Positions 34,167 through 44,275 of a stretch of 64,000 nt of DNA are shown piece by piece. Origin of the DNA: Halomonas sp. JB37 (GTDB lineage: Bacteria > Pseudomonadota > Gammaproteobacteria > Pseudomonadales > Halomonadaceae); assembly GCF_002332255.1 (NCBI RefSeq), contig NZ_NRGW01000001.1:2604001-2668000 (forward strand), in the 5' to 3' direction. Under the pieces are notes generated by a model. That model was not told the DNA's origin. It did not search any database and saw only the letters and a list, made by a program, of their open reading frames with translations. The position numbers and the translations under genes are program-made. Position 1 is the stretch's first letter. Each line of letters starts with the position of its first letter.

Positions 34167-34239
34167 CGAACGCCCATAGCAGCCGCCAATCAGCCTCTGG
34201 CTATCCGTCTGACAAGAAAAAATATCGGAGAGATCGACC

Positions 34240-35943
34240 ATGTCCTCACCAGCATTCACCTTACCCAGCTACACCAGCAGCACGGCAGACAAGCCTTTAC
34301 TCGGCATGACTATCGGTGACAAATTCGATCAGATAGCGCACCAGCATGCCGATAACGATGCGCTGATCGTCGTGCATCAAAACATCCATTGGAGCTATCA
34401 AAAGCTTCAGGAAGAAGTTAACCGCTGTGCCCGTGCTCTGCTGTCTATTGGCGTTAAAAAAGGCGATCGCGTAGCGATCTGGGCACCCAACTGCAGCGAA
34501 TGGACGCTAACGCAGTTTGCTACCGCTAAAATTGGCGCCATTCTGGTCAACATTAATCCTTCTTACCGAACCCATGAGCTTGAATACTCGCTGAATCATT
34601 CCGGCGCACGCTTTTTAGTCACCGCCAACCAGTTCAAAAACTCCGATTACAGCGAGATGCTGTATGAGCTAGCGCCAGAACTTAACGATTGCATGGAAGG
34701 TGAACTGAAGTCGCAAAAGCTGCCAGATCTTGAATGCATCATCAACTTAAGCCACGACAAGCTGCCCGGCATGTGGCGCTGGTCAGATCTAATGCAGGAA
34801 GCCGACAAGGTTAGCCAAACCGATCTCAATGATCTGCAGGCCACGCTGCAATTTGATGACCCGATCAATATTCAGTACACCTCTGGCACTACCGGCTTTC
34901 CCAAAGGCGCCACGCTTTCCCATCACAATATTCTTAATAATGGTTTTTTCGTTGCCGAAAGCATGGGCTTTACGAGCCAAGACCGGCTGGTCATTCCGGT
35001 GCCGCTGTATCACTGTTTCGGCATGGTAATGGGTAACTTGGGCTGTATTACTCACGGCGCAACGATGATCTACCCCGATGAAGGCTTTGATCCAGGCAAA
35101 GTGCTTAAAGCGGTTGATGAGCTAAAAGCCACTGCTCTCTATGGCGTGCCGACGATGTTCATCGCAGAGCTTGATCATCCTGACTTCCCGACCACCGACC
35201 TTTCATCCCTGCGCACGGGCATTATGGCAGGCTCGATCTGCCCGACTGAGATCATGAAGCAAGTGATCAGTAAGATGAATATGAAAGGCGTTCAGATCGC
35301 TTACGGCATGACTGAAACTAGCCCGGTTTCTACCCAAACCGGCGCCAATGATAGCGTTGAAAAACGCGTTTCTACCGTGGGCCGTACCCAGCCTCATCTT
35401 GAAAATAAAATTGTCGACCCTGGTAACGGCGGCATTCTACCCCGGGGTGAAATCGGCGAACTCTGCACCCGTGGCTACAGCGTAATGCTGCGATACTGGA
35501 ACAATGACCAAGCCACCGCTGAAGCAATCGATGAGGCTGGCTGGATGCACACTGGTGATCTAGCCACCATGGACGAAGAAGGCTATATCCAAATCGTAGG
35601 CCGCATAAAAGACATGGTCATTCGCGGCGGCGAGAACGTTTACCCTAAAGAAGTTGAGGAATTCCTGTACGCCCACCCTGCGATCTCCGATGTGCAGGTC
35701 ACCGGCGTGCCTGACAAAAAGTACGGAGAAGAACTGATTGCCTGGGTAAAACTTAACGGCACCGCCGGCGACGTCACCAGCGACGACCTACGCGAGTTCT
35801 GCAAAGGCAAAATCACCCACTTCAAAGTTCCACGCTACTTTAAGTTCGTTGACGAGTTCCCGATGACGGTCACCGGCAAAATTCAAAAATTCAAAATGCG
35901 CGAAATTTCCATTCAAGAACTAGGCTTGGAACAAGAGAAGTAA
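34240..35943 (+). CDS. AMP-binding acyl-CoA synthetase (ACSF2-like)
   Basis: A 567-residue adenylate-forming ligase. The P-loop is [18 protein letters not shown], the A5 motif region is [11 protein letters not shown], then [16 protein letters not shown] and the C-terminal catalytic lysine in [15 protein letters not shown]. The general form is that of medium-chain acyl-CoA synthetases related to ACSF2. At the end of liu operons such a ligase may re-activate branched short-chain acids; it is not of the acetoacetyl-CoA synthetase subtype. It lies 73 bp after liuE. Confidence 0.85.
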   Translation: MSSPAFTLPSYTSSTADKPLLGMTIGDKFDQIAHQHADNDALIVVHQNIHWSYQKLQEEVNRCARALLSIGVKKGDRVAIWAPNCSEWTLTQFATAKIGAILVNINPSYRTHELEYSLNHSGARFLVTANQFKNSDYSEMLYELAPELNDCMEGELKSQKLPDLECIINLSHDKLPGMWRWSDLMQEADKVSQTDLNDLQATLQFDDPINIQYTSGTTGFPKGATLSHHNILNNGFFVAESMGFTSQDRLVIPVPLYHCFGMVMGNLGCITHGATMIYPDEGFDPGKVLKAVDELKATALYGVPTMFIAELDHPDFPTTDLSSLRTGIMAGSICPTEIMKQVISKMNMKGVQIAYGMTETSPVSTQTGANDSVEKRVSTVGRTQPHLENKIVDPGNGGILPRGEIGELCTRGYSVMLRYWNNDQATAEAIDEAGWMHTGDLATMDEEGYIQIVGRIKDMVIRGGENVYPKEVEEFLYAHPAISDVQVTGVPDKKYGEELIAWVKLNGTAGDVTSDDLREFCKGKITHFKVPRYFKFVDEFPMTVTGKIQKFKMREISIQELGLEQEK

Positions 35944-35949
35944 TCCGCC

Positions 35950-36786
35950 ATGCCATCCTTCCATCCGCTAGCGGACCATTATCAGCGCGCCCTGCGCGCT
36001 GATGACGTGCTTGCTCAGATCGATGTTCACTATCCGGACGGCCCCACGCTGCATCAGCTTGCCCCGTTGGATCAGCTACATATTGGCGGCGTAGCGGCCT
36101 CTTCCCGGCTGCTCGAACGGCTCAGCGCGAGCTTGGATATTCGCGCCCACCCGAAAGTGCTGGATATCGGCGCAGGGTTAGGCGGACTGATGCGCCAAGG
36201 CGCCGCGCTCGGCTTTCAAATGACCGGGCTGGATATTACGCATGGGTTCAGCGCACTCAATCAAGCGCTGAGTACGCGAGTTCAGCAACCTGATGCCCAC
36301 TTGCTTTCCTGGGTAACGGGCGACGCAAGTGCTCTGCCGTTTGCGGACAATAGTTTTGATGTGGTGCTGTTTCAGCATAGCCTACTCAATATGCCCGATG
36401 CGCCCCGGGTGCTGGCGCAAAGCCGCCGCGTACTGCGCCCGGGCGGGCAGCTAGTAATGCACGAAGTGGTCAGTGGGCCCAACGTAGCAGCGCTGCGTTT
36501 CCCGGTACCCTGGGCAGTATCGCTTGAGCACTCTCACCTGCTGAGCCTAATAGAGTTAACCCAGCTGCTTGAAGCGGGTGGTTTTGCTATTGAGCACGTA
36601 GATGATTGGAGTGATGCCGCCTTAGCGTGGCGCCACCGCCAGCGTAAAAAAGAACAGACGCCGCGACAGGCCGTACTCTCGCCCCAGTGGGTGTTCGGAG
36701 AACGCTTCATCGGTATGGGCAAAAACCTAGTCGATAACTTGGCGGAAGGTGCAATTAAAGTGGTAGAGATTCAAGCCAGTTGCTAA
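35950..36786 (+). CDS. Class I SAM-dependent methyltransferase
   Basis: A 278-residue protein with the SAM-binding motif I VLDIGAGLGGLMRQGAALG, motif II GLDITHGFSAL and the motif IV region ALPFADNSFDVVLFQHSLLN, followed by VLRPGGQLVMHEVV. It starts 6 bp after the ligase stop and is thus very probably co-transcribed. Small-molecule methyltransferases such as the sarcosine/dimethylglycine type look similar, but the substrate is not evident. The preceding DQLHIGG stretch is shared with several of them. Confidence 0.8.
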   Translation: MPSFHPLADHYQRALRADDVLAQIDVHYPDGPTLHQLAPLDQLHIGGVAASSRLLERLSASLDIRAHPKVLDIGAGLGGLMRQGAALGFQMTGLDITHGFSALNQALSTRVQQPDAHLLSWVTGDASALPFADNSFDVVLFQHSLLNMPDAPRVLAQSRRVLRPGGQLVMHEVVSGPNVAALRFPVPWAVSLEHSHLLSLIELTQLLEAGGFAIEHVDDWSDAALAWRHRQRKKEQTPRQAVLSPQWVFGERFIGMGKNLVDNLAEGAIKVVEIQASC

Positions 36787-36833
36787 TCTGAATGCAAATA
36801 ACGTTTTCTCCTCCTGCGATAGGTGTACGAGAA

Positions 36834-37397
36834 ATGCCAATAAAACGCTTGGCAAGCACCCTAGTTTGTTGCTCTGTTCCGTGGTTAAGCAGCTACGCCG
36901 ATGATACCCCGCCGGTAATGGCCTACACGGCTGCCGACAGTGAGCTTATGCAGCTAGACAACGGGGTTATCTTGGAAGGTAGCGATCTCAGCAGCCTAGA
37001 CACGTATACCAGTGGCTTTCGGCTAACGGCAGGTTTTAGCCCTTGGCGCCTTCCCCAACTGGATATCGGCGCTGAAATTGCCTATCGCGAAAGCGAAGAA
37101 GTCGCCATTGCCTCCAATATTAACCCGCTGATTATGGATACGCTGAGCTTGGGCGGCGCCATTATTGCCGGAGTTCGCATGGGCGCCTTTAGCGTCTATG
37201 CGAAATCCGGCATCACCGAATGGCGCGGTGAAAGCAATGTGGAAGGTGCCGACGAAAGCGGTAGCGCAATGCTGCAAGGCTTTGGTGCGACCATGACGAT
37301 TAATCGGCTGGTCAGTCGCTTAGAGTATGAACGCATCGATGCCCCCACGCTCAACCACCTCAATATGCTAAGCGCCTCGTTGCATCTGCCGTTTTAA
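36834..37397 (+). CDS. Predicted outer-membrane beta-barrel protein
   Basis: About 187 residues from the ATG at 36834, which starts a signal peptide (MPIKRLASTLVCCSVPWLSS, cleavage near YADD). The rest alternates polar and hydrophobic residues in strands, such as TYTSGFRLTAGFSPW, LDIGAEIAYRES and FSVYAKSGITEWRGES, and ends with a terminal phenylalanine (LSASLHLPF), the usual barrel-assembly signal. It resembles small porin-like proteins of eight strands, without a known role. Its stop overlaps the stop of the convergent Kef-type gene by 3 nt. Confidence 0.68.
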   Translation: MPIKRLASTLVCCSVPWLSSYADDTPPVMAYTAADSELMQLDNGVILEGSDLSSLDTYTSGFRLTAGFSPWRLPQLDIGAEIAYRESEEVAIASNINPLIMDTLSLGGAIIAGVRMGAFSVYAKSGITEWRGESNVEGADESGSAMLQGFGATMTINRLVSRLEYERIDAPTLNHLNMLSASLHLPF

Positions 37398-39289
37398 CGG
37401 TTTTCATCTTCTGAAGGCGCTGGCGGTGTCCAAACTGGTACATCTTCGCGCTGTGGCTCGTTCCAATCTTGCTGCATAGCGCTGTTCAAAGCGCTTTCCA
37501 GCTTCATAAACAGCTCGCCGTAGCGGGGGCTAAAGCTAATACCTTGCTCTATTTCTTTCCAAACGTTAAACAGCTCATCTTCATGGGCCTTTTCATTCTG
37601 CACAAAAGCCCAGGTCATTTGCTTAGCCCGCATGGGGTGAACGCCCATGGCAGTTAGCGCATGACCGCCCAACTCTAAGGCAGAATGATAGGTTTCACTC
37701 ACCACATCATCGGCACCAGCTTCTCGCAGCCGATAGCCGTGGCCACGGTCGAAAGCCCGCGCTAGCACCCAGAGTTTGGGATAGAACTGCTTGACGTGCT
37801 TAACCATTTGCACAGCGCGGTCAGGGTCGTCTATTGCGATAACGATCAACCGCGCGTTCTCAATCCCAGCGGTTTCTAGCAAATCGGAGCGGGTGGCGTC
37901 ACCAAAGTAGCTTTTAATATTGATCTTACGCAGGTTCTCGATCTGCTCGATCTCATGATCCAGCGCCACAATAGGAATGTTGTTGGCGCGTAGCAAACGG
38001 CAGATAATTTGCCCAAACCGACCGACGCCAGCCACGATAACGGGCGCCTCTTCTTCGATCGTATCAGCCTCACGATCATCGTTGGAGGCAGTTCGATAGT
38101 ACGGCAACACTAGCCTGTCGTAGACGATAAACAGCAGCGGCGTTAAGAACATCGACAGGGCCACAACGAGCGAAAGAATCTGAGCAATATCAGCCGGTAT
38201 AACGCTATTTTGTACGCTATAGGTAAGCAATACAAAGCCAAACTCGCCGGCCTGGGCAAGGCTTAAGGTAAACAGCCAGCCGTTACTGCCCCGCACTTTG
38301 AACAGCAGCGCCAAGCCCAGCAAGACGATGCCCTTGACCACGATAACCGCCAAGCCTAACGAAAGAATCGTGCCCCACTCTGCTGCCAGCACAGAAAAAT
38401 TGATCCCCGCCCCAACGGTAATAAAAAACAACCCCAGCAGCAGGCCTTTAAACGGCTCAATATTGGCTTCAAGCTCGTGCTTGAACTCACTGTTAGCGAG
38501 CACCACACCGGCTAGAAATGCACCCAACGCCGGCGATAAATTAACTAGGCTCATTAGTGCGGCAATACCTATCACCAGCATTAGCGCCGTGGCGGTAAAC
38601 ACCTCACGCAGGCCAGAGCCAATCACATAGCGAAACAGTAAAGGCACTAGGTAGTAGCCACCAACCACCACGCTCCCAATGGCCGCCACGACCACCAGGG
38701 CATGTGCCCAGCCAGGCAGGCTGGATACTAGACTTAAGCTTGCGTGGGCGTCATCACCGCCGGCGCTCATTAATGCAGGCAGCGCTAGCAGCGGAATAAG
38801 CGCCAGCATGGGAATAACAGCAATATCTTGAAACAGTAAAACCGAGAAAGCACTGCGCCCACCTTCGGTTTTAACAAGCCCTTTTTCATTTAGCGTTTGG
38901 AGCACAATCGCAGTAGACGACAGTGCAAAAATAAACCCGATAGCTAATGACGTTTGCCACACCAAGCCCAGCCACCAAGCGATAGCCGCACCGGCTGCCG
39001 CCGTTAGCACCACCTGAAGCCCTCCCAATCCCAGCAGGCGTACGCGCATGGCCCACAGCGCTTTGGGATCAAGCTCCATACCGACTAAAAATAGCATCAT
39101 CACGACGCCAAATTCCGCGAAGTGCTGAATCGTATTGGTCTCTTGACCGACCAGCCCTAGGATGGGGCCAATGACCACGCCGGCAACCAAATAACCCAAC
39201 ACTGACCCCAGACCAAAGCGCTTGGCGAGAGGAACCGCAATCACCGCGGCCAGCAGATAGATAAACGCTTGAACAAAGTAGGCCGTCAT
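37394..39289 (-). CDS. KefB/KefC-type monovalent cation:proton antiporter
   Basis: A 631-residue protein: about 12 membrane helices of the Na_H_Exchanger (CPA2) family, then a cytoplasmic RCK/TrkA-N nucleotide-binding domain (VIVAGVGRFGQIICRLLRAN followed by YFGDATRSDLLETAG). KefB/C systems release K+ under electrophile stress, gated by glutathione adducts. No KefF/KefG partner is nearby, so glutathione control cannot be judged. The ATG at 39289 is used (MTAYFVQAFIYLLAAVIAV); a longer frame has no family support. It starts 5 bp after the DUF1294 gene. Confidence 0.88.
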   Translation of the reverse strand: MTAYFVQAFIYLLAAVIAVPLAKRFGLGSVLGYLVAGVVIGPILGLVGQETNTIQHFAEFGVVMMLFLVGMELDPKALWAMRVRLLGLGGLQVVLTAAAGAAIAWWLGLVWQTSLAIGFIFALSSTAIVLQTLNEKGLVKTEGGRSAFSVLLFQDIAVIPMLALIPLLALPALMSAGGDDAHASLSLVSSLPGWAHALVVVAAIGSVVVGGYYLVPLLFRYVIGSGLREVFTATALMLVIGIAALMSLVNLSPALGAFLAGVVLANSEFKHELEANIEPFKGLLLGLFFITVGAGINFSVLAAEWGTILSLGLAVIVVKGIVLLGLALLFKVRGSNGWLFTLSLAQAGEFGFVLLTYSVQNSVIPADIAQILSLVVALSMFLTPLLFIVYDRLVLPYYRTASNDDREADTIEEEAPVIVAGVGRFGQIICRLLRANNIPIVALDHEIEQIENLRKINIKSYFGDATRSDLLETAGIENARLIVIAIDDPDRAVQMVKHVKQFYPKLWVLARAFDRGHGYRLREAGADDVVSETYHSALELGGHALTAMGVHPMRAKQMTWAFVQNEKAHEDELFNVWKEIEQGISFSPRYGELFMKLESALNSAMQQDWNEPQREDVPVWTPPAPSEDENR

Positions 39290-39293
39290 TTTT

Positions 39294-39569
39294 TCATCCG
39301 CCGTAAGGGTAGAGCACGAAACCAACTAAACATGCCAAATTGGCAATAACCGTCAGCCAAAAAAAGACTCGGAAGCTGGTTTTTTGCGTTTTATGCCGCC
39401 ACCGCTGCTGCGCCAGCAGTGCCCCTGGCCAGCCACCGGCTAGTGCAAGCAGGTGAAGCGATTTTTCACTCACCCGCCGGCGGTTTTTAATCGCCGCTTT
39501 TTTATCGATAACATAAGTGATGTAGGTGATCACGCTAACCACCGCATAAAGTGCCGCAATATAAATCAA
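39294..39569 (-). CDS. DUF1294 family small membrane protein
   Basis: A 91-residue protein with two to three membrane helices and the family motif YVIDKKAAIKNRRRVSEKSL, followed by LALAGGWPGALLAQQRWRHK. The function of this family is unknown; it is often fused to a cold-shock domain, which is absent here. It has an apparent TTG start (39569) with AGGTT upstream. It stops just before the Kef-type antiporter, suggesting an operon. Confidence 0.82.
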   Translation of the reverse strand: MIYIAALYAVVSVITYITYVIDKKAAIKNRRRVSEKSLHLLALAGGWPGALLAQQRWRHKTQKTSFRVFFWLTVIANLACLVGFVLYPYGG

Positions 39570-39613
39570 TATGGTTGAACCTGAAAAAGATAAGCAATGA
39601 TCGTCGCTGTCGA

Positions 39614-40639
39614 CTACTTACGTCGCTGAGAAGGCTTGCCACCGGCGGTAGGCTTACCCCGCGCGATGTGTCCTTTACCCGTCCCTTTCGCGCCAGCTTT
39701 GCCCTTGGCGCCGGGTTTATTTGCGCCAGGCTTTCCTACCGTCGAGCTTTTGCCTTTGGCATGGGGCTTACCTGATCGAGCAGTTTTAGCTCTTGGGTCT
39801 TTGTGTACTTTGCCGCTGCCAGCCTTGGCGCCAGGCTGGTTTTTCTTTTCAGTATTTGAACGTGCGCTGTAGTTGGGTCTGTCAATTTTAGGTTTGCTTT
39901 TCTTCTTCTCTGGCGCAGCCTCTGAGCTTTCGGTCAGCGTGACGATGGTATCGATCTCTTTAACGGTTAGATCGCGCCAGTCGCCCAGCGCTAAGCCTTT
40001 AAGCGGTACGTTCATAATCCGCGTGCGAATTAGCTGCGTAACGTCATAGCCAAAATATTCGCACATGCGGCGAATTTGGCGATTGAGCCCTTGCACCAAG
40101 GTAATCGTGAATACAAACGTCGACTCTTTGCGCAATTTACAGCGCTTGGTTACCTTGCCGAGAATAGGTACACCATTCTGCATGCCGTCAATAAACTCAT
40201 CGGTAACCGGCTTGTTGACCGTCACCTGATACTCTTTTTCATGATTGTTATTAGCGCGTAAAATCTTATTAACCAAGTCGCCGTTATTGGTTAAAAAAAT
40301 CAGCCCCTGGGAGTCTTTGTCGAGCCTACCGATGGGAAAAATGCGCGCGCCGTGTTTTACAAACTCAACGATATTGTCTTTTTCGCTGGATTCGGTGGTG
40401 CTGACAATGCCCACCGGCTTATTCAGCGCAATCAGAACCAGATCATCTTCCTCCTGAGGCTCAATGTCTTGGCCATTAACTTTAACCAGATCCCCCGCGA
40501 CCACCTGGTCGCCGGTAGTGGCGCGGCGACCGTTAATCCAGACGTTGCCCTGCTCCACAAAACGGTCGGCTTCGCGTCGCGAGCACATACCGCTTTCACT
40601 AATGTACTTATTAATACGAGTAGATTTTCGTAACGACAT
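39614..40639 (-). CDS. rluF: 23S rRNA pseudouridine synthase RluF with long basic tail
   Basis: A 341-residue enzyme. It has an N-terminal S4 domain ([20 protein letters not shown]), a catalytic domain with Asp in [20 protein letters not shown], and the RluE/F-type stretch [18 protein letters not shown]. RluF modifies U2604 of 23S rRNA. After residue 240 a tail of about 100 residues is nearly all Lys, Gly, Ala, Pro and Arg ([20 protein letters not shown]), disordered and fit to bind RNA. E. coli RluF also has a basic tail, though shorter. Confidence 0.9.
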   Translation of the reverse strand: MSLRKSTRINKYISESGMCSRREADRFVEQGNVWINGRRATTGDQVVAGDLVKVNGQDIEPQEEDDLVLIALNKPVGIVSTTESSEKDNIVEFVKHGARIFPIGRLDKDSQGLIFLTNNGDLVNKILRANNNHEKEYQVTVNKPVTDEFIDGMQNGVPILGKVTKRCKLRKESTFVFTITLVQGLNRQIRRMCEYFGYDVTQLIRTRIMNVPLKGLALGDWRDLTVKEIDTIVTLTESSEAAPEKKKSKPKIDRPNYSARSNTEKKNQPGAKAGSGKVHKDPRAKTARSGKPHAKGKSSTVGKPGANKPGAKGKAGAKGTGKGHIARGKPTAGGKPSQRRK

Positions 40640-40665
40640 AAAACGTTAACCAGCGGTAATAGATC

Positions 40666-40696
40666 AAAAAAACGCTGCCGCCCAGTGACAGCAGCG
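40666..40696 (-). terminator. Intrinsic terminator after ppc
   Basis: On the minus strand CGCTGCTG pairs with CGGCAGCG (one G-U) around an 8-nt loop, followed by TTTTTTT. A smaller hairpin ACGGG-CTAG-CCCGT followed by TTTTT overlaps the ppc stop itself. Confidence 0.85.
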
Positions 40697-40718
40697 CTCA
40701 ATAAACACGAAAAACGGG

Positions 40719-43367
40719 CTAGCCCGTGTTGCGCAGCCCTGCCGCAATGCCGGCCATGGTGACCATCAACGCACGCGAAAGGTCTGCGCTAATAGCACCG
40801 TCGGCGTCACGATTACGCTGCAGCAGCTCCGCCTGAAGGCCGTGGAGCGGGTCGATGTAAGGATTACGCACATCAATCGCTTGGCGAATCAGCGGCGTGT
40901 TCTCTAGCAGCTTTTCTTGCTGAAGAATATCGAGAACCGCATCTTCCAATGATGCGAAACGATGGCGTAATTTTTTACCCAGCGCTTTTAGCGAAGGTTC
41001 ATCCACCAAACGGTGCTCGTAATACGCTGCAATCGCCACGTCAGCTTTGGCCAACAGCATCTCAAGCATGTCCAAGTAGGTACCGAAGAATGGCCAGTCC
41101 TTGCGCATTTCCTGCAGCACTTCGCGCCCGCCGGGCTGTTCCAGCCGCTTCGCAAAAGCTTCGCCACTGCCCAGCCATGCGGGCAACATTAGGCGAATCT
41201 GTGTCCAGGCGAAAATCCATGGAATCGCGCGCAGCGTTTCGACGCCGCCATCTTGACGGCGCTTGGTGGGCCGCGAGCCTAGCGGTAGTCGCCCTAATGC
41301 TCCTTCGGGGGTGACCGCACGGAAATACGGCACAAAATCGGGGTCTTCCCTCACGACGCCTACATAGGCGGCATGGCCGACCTTCGCGAGCTGGTCCATC
41401 TCCTCGCGCCACTGAGGTTCTGGCGCACGCGGCGGCAGCAGCGTCGCTTCAAGCACCGCACAGGCATAGATTTCCATAGAACGCAACGCGATATCCGGCT
41501 GGCCAAACTTGAAGCGAATCATCTCGCCCTGTTCGGTCACCCGCAGGCTGCCGTTCACCGAGCCCGGGGGCTGAGAGAGAATCGCCGCATGGGCAGGACC
41601 GCCGCCACGACCTACTGTGCCACCGCGACCATGAAACAAGGTTAAGTCCACGCCATGGCGCTCGCATACAGCCACAAGCGATTCTTGGGCACGGTACTGA
41701 GCCCAGGCTGCTGCAAGCTGACCGGCATCTTTAGCCGAGTCTGAGTAACCAATCATGACCTCTTGGCGGTCGCCAATTAGCGCACGATAGCCCGGTATTG
41801 AGAGCAGCTGATCAACCACGGCGCCGGCATGATCCAGGTCGTTGAGCGTTTCAAACAGCGGTGCAATCGGCAGCGTCATCTGCCCACCGACTTCTTTCAT
41901 CAGCAGCGCTACGGTGAGCACATCTGAAGGCTCTGCGGCCATGGAGATAATGTAAGTACCCAGCGCTTCGGTGTGCTCTTGAGCAATCACTTTAAAGGTG
42001 TCCAGCACTTCACGAGACTCGGCCGAGCAGTCCCAGCGACGCGGAATCAGCGGTCGACGCGAGGCAATCTCAGACAGCAGGAATTCTTGGCGCTTGGCTT
42101 CGTCCCACTCTTGGTAGTGGCCAAGCCCAAGTGCACTGGTTAGCTCTTCGATAACCTGGGCATGGCGGCTCGCTTCTTGGCGCAGGTCCAGCTTGGTTAG
42201 CGTCACGCCAAATACTGCCACTCGACGCAGGGTATCAAGCAGCGCGCCGTTGGCAATGGTATCGAGGCCAACATCGCACAGCGAGCGGTAGCAGGCGAGC
42301 AGCGGCGAGTAGAGCTGATCGCGGGTTTCAATAATAGGCCCGCCGTCATAGTTACGTCCGTCCAGCTCGGCCTTAGCCCAGTCGCGGGTCGCTTCGACTC
42401 TTGCTAGCAAGCGCTTGAGAACTTCGCGATACGGTTCCGCCACATCACCGGCTTCGGCTTTAAGTGCACTATTGGCCTTCCACATGGAAAGCTCGGTTTT
42501 CAACTGTTCAAGATCGCGCAAATACAGATCGGCGGCCATCCAGCGACCCAGCAATAGCACTTCGCGGGTCACCTTAGCGGTAACGTTGGGGTTGCCATCG
42601 CGATCGCCGCCCATCCAGGAAGCGTAGCGTATAGGCGCGGCATCCAGAGGCAGCCGCTCACCTGCTGTATCCAGCAGCAGGTTGTCCAGATCGCGATGAA
42701 AATCAGGCACCGCCTGCCACAGTGAATTTTCAATGACAGCAAAACCCCACTTGGCCTCATCCACCGGTGTTGGCCGCTCGTGGCGGATCTCATCGGTGTG
42801 CCAGGCTTGGCTAATTAGCTCTTCCAGGCGCCCCTGGGCACGGGCGCCACGCTCAGGATAATCTTCCGAGCTTTCAATAGCGGTTAAGCATTCATCAATC
42901 GCATCGTATTTTTGAATGAGCGTACGGCGAATAACTTCGGTGGGATGCGCAGTCAGAACAAGCTCAACGCGCATATTGGCGAGCGTTTCGACCAGCTTAC
43001 GCGGTGAATTACCGGCTTTTTTGGCACGCTCAAGCAGTTCGCCGAGCACTGGTTGGAAGCCGGGTTTGTAATCTTCAACGCGACGAAAACGCGCCCGGTA
43101 GTGCTGCTCGGCAATATTAGCCAGATTCAAAAACTGGTTAAACGCCCGAGTGACCGGCAGCAGGTCACGCTCGGGTAGCTGGCGAAGATACTCAATTAAC
43201 TCACGCTGCTGCAGCGAATCACCCTGACGCCCGCGCTTGGCATGGGCGCGAATCGTTTCAATTTTATCGACAAATGCTTGGCCTAAATCATCGGCAATCG
43301 TTCGCCCCAGGCTATCACCTAGAATGCGTACGTTATCGCGCAGGGATTCGTGTAGGTCTTGACTCAT
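40719..43367 (-). CDS. ppc: Phosphoenolpyruvate carboxylase
   Basis: An 882-residue tetrameric enzyme that carboxylates PEP to oxaloacetate to refill the TCA cycle. The catalytic His lies in VLTAHPTEVIRRTLIQKYD. The C-terminal active-site loops are GYSDSAKDAGQLAAAWAQYR and FHGRGGTVGRGGGPAHAAIL, and the protein ends in RNTG as in other PEPCs. The start at 43367 is preferred because AAGGAGG stands 8 nt before it but only 2 nt before an ATG two codons upstream. Confidence 0.97.
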   Translation of the reverse strand: MSQDLHESLRDNVRILGDSLGRTIADDLGQAFVDKIETIRAHAKRGRQGDSLQQRELIEYLRQLPERDLLPVTRAFNQFLNLANIAEQHYRARFRRVEDYKPGFQPVLGELLERAKKAGNSPRKLVETLANMRVELVLTAHPTEVIRRTLIQKYDAIDECLTAIESSEDYPERGARAQGRLEELISQAWHTDEIRHERPTPVDEAKWGFAVIENSLWQAVPDFHRDLDNLLLDTAGERLPLDAAPIRYASWMGGDRDGNPNVTAKVTREVLLLGRWMAADLYLRDLEQLKTELSMWKANSALKAEAGDVAEPYREVLKRLLARVEATRDWAKAELDGRNYDGGPIIETRDQLYSPLLACYRSLCDVGLDTIANGALLDTLRRVAVFGVTLTKLDLRQEASRHAQVIEELTSALGLGHYQEWDEAKRQEFLLSEIASRRPLIPRRWDCSAESREVLDTFKVIAQEHTEALGTYIISMAAEPSDVLTVALLMKEVGGQMTLPIAPLFETLNDLDHAGAVVDQLLSIPGYRALIGDRQEVMIGYSDSAKDAGQLAAAWAQYRAQESLVAVCERHGVDLTLFHGRGGTVGRGGGPAHAAILSQPPGSVNGSLRVTEQGEMIRFKFGQPDIALRSMEIYACAVLEATLLPPRAPEPQWREEMDQLAKVGHAAYVGVVREDPDFVPYFRAVTPEGALGRLPLGSRPTKRRQDGGVETLRAIPWIFAWTQIRLMLPAWLGSGEAFAKRLEQPGGREVLQEMRKDWPFFGTYLDMLEMLLAKADVAIAAYYEHRLVDEPSLKALGKKLRHRFASLEDAVLDILQQEKLLENTPLIRQAIDVRNPYIDPLHGLQAELLQRNRDADGAISADLSRALMVTMAGIAAGLRNTG

Positions 43368-43420
43368 TGGCATGGCCTCCTTGCAAAGGTCGCATCATCA
43401 TTAGATTAAGCATGATTAAA

Positions 43421-44275
43421 TCAGGAATGGCTGGGGTGTTTTTCTTGTGCTTTAGCTGCCTGCCAGTGGGCCTCCATTTCATCTAGAGAGGCATCTTGTA
43501 GCGGCCGCTGGGCAGCGCTAAGTTCGCGCTCAATATGGCGAAAACGGCGTTCGAATTTAGCATTAGTGGCACGCAGGCACTGTTCAGGGTCTGCATTCAG
43601 CGTGCGGGCAAGATTGGTTACCGCAAACAACAGGTCGCCCACTTCTTCTTGGGCATGCCGCTGGTCGCCGGCGGCAAGCGCCTCCTCGACTTCGGCCAGC
43701 TCCTCACGAATTTTGGCTACTACGCCTTCAGCATCAGGCCAATCGAAGCCCACCCTTGCGGCCCGTTTAGACAGCTTAGCGGCGCGGCTAAGTGCAGGTA
43801 GCGTGCGCGGCACGTCGTCGAGTACCGACGGCATATCGGCGGCTTTTTCGGCGCGCGCTCTTTGCTCACGCTCTTCGGCTTTCAGCGACTCCCAGCGGCT
43901 GTTGACCTGCTGAGACTGTATCTCTTCAGCGCTCACGCCCGGCGAGCGGCGCGAGGCAAGCGTGCCGTCGGGAAACACGTGGGGATGGCGGCGCAGCATC
44001 TTAGCGGTCAGCGTATCGACAATGTCAGCAAAGTCGAAGCGCTGCTCCTCTGCACCGAACTGAGCATAATAAACCACTTGGAAAAGTAGGTCGCCTAGCT
44101 CGCCGGGCAGTTCATTGAAAGCACGCCTTTCAATGGCATCGGCCACTTCATACGCTTCTTCCAATGTGTGCGGCACGATGCTGTCCCAATTTTGCTGCAG
44201 ATCCCACGGGCAGCCCTGCTCGCAATCGCGCAGCACCTGCATAAGGGTCAGCAGATCATCCATACGGTGGCGCAT
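43421..44275 (-). CDS. mazG: Nucleoside triphosphate pyrophosphohydrolase MazG
   Basis: A 284-residue two-domain all-alpha NTP pyrophosphatase that converts NTPs to NMPs. The first domain has EQGCPWDLQQNWDSIVPHTL and the metal-binding EEAYEVADAIERRAFNELPG with ELGDLLFQVVYYA; the second has the matching KIREELAEVEEALAAGD and EEVGDLLFAVTNLAR. Its ATG overlaps the relA stop by one base. MazG lowers (p)ppGpp-linked starvation responses in E. coli, which fits the pairing with relA. Confidence 0.95.
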   Translation of the reverse strand: MRHRMDDLLTLMQVLRDCEQGCPWDLQQNWDSIVPHTLEEAYEVADAIERRAFNELPGELGDLLFQVVYYAQFGAEEQRFDFADIVDTLTAKMLRRHPHVFPDGTLASRRSPGVSAEEIQSQQVNSRWESLKAEEREQRARAEKAADMPSVLDDVPRTLPALSRAAKLSKRAARVGFDWPDAEGVVAKIREELAEVEEALAAGDQRHAQEEVGDLLFAVTNLARTLNADPEQCLRATNAKFERRFRHIERELSAAQRPLQDASLDEMEAHWQAAKAQEKHPSHS

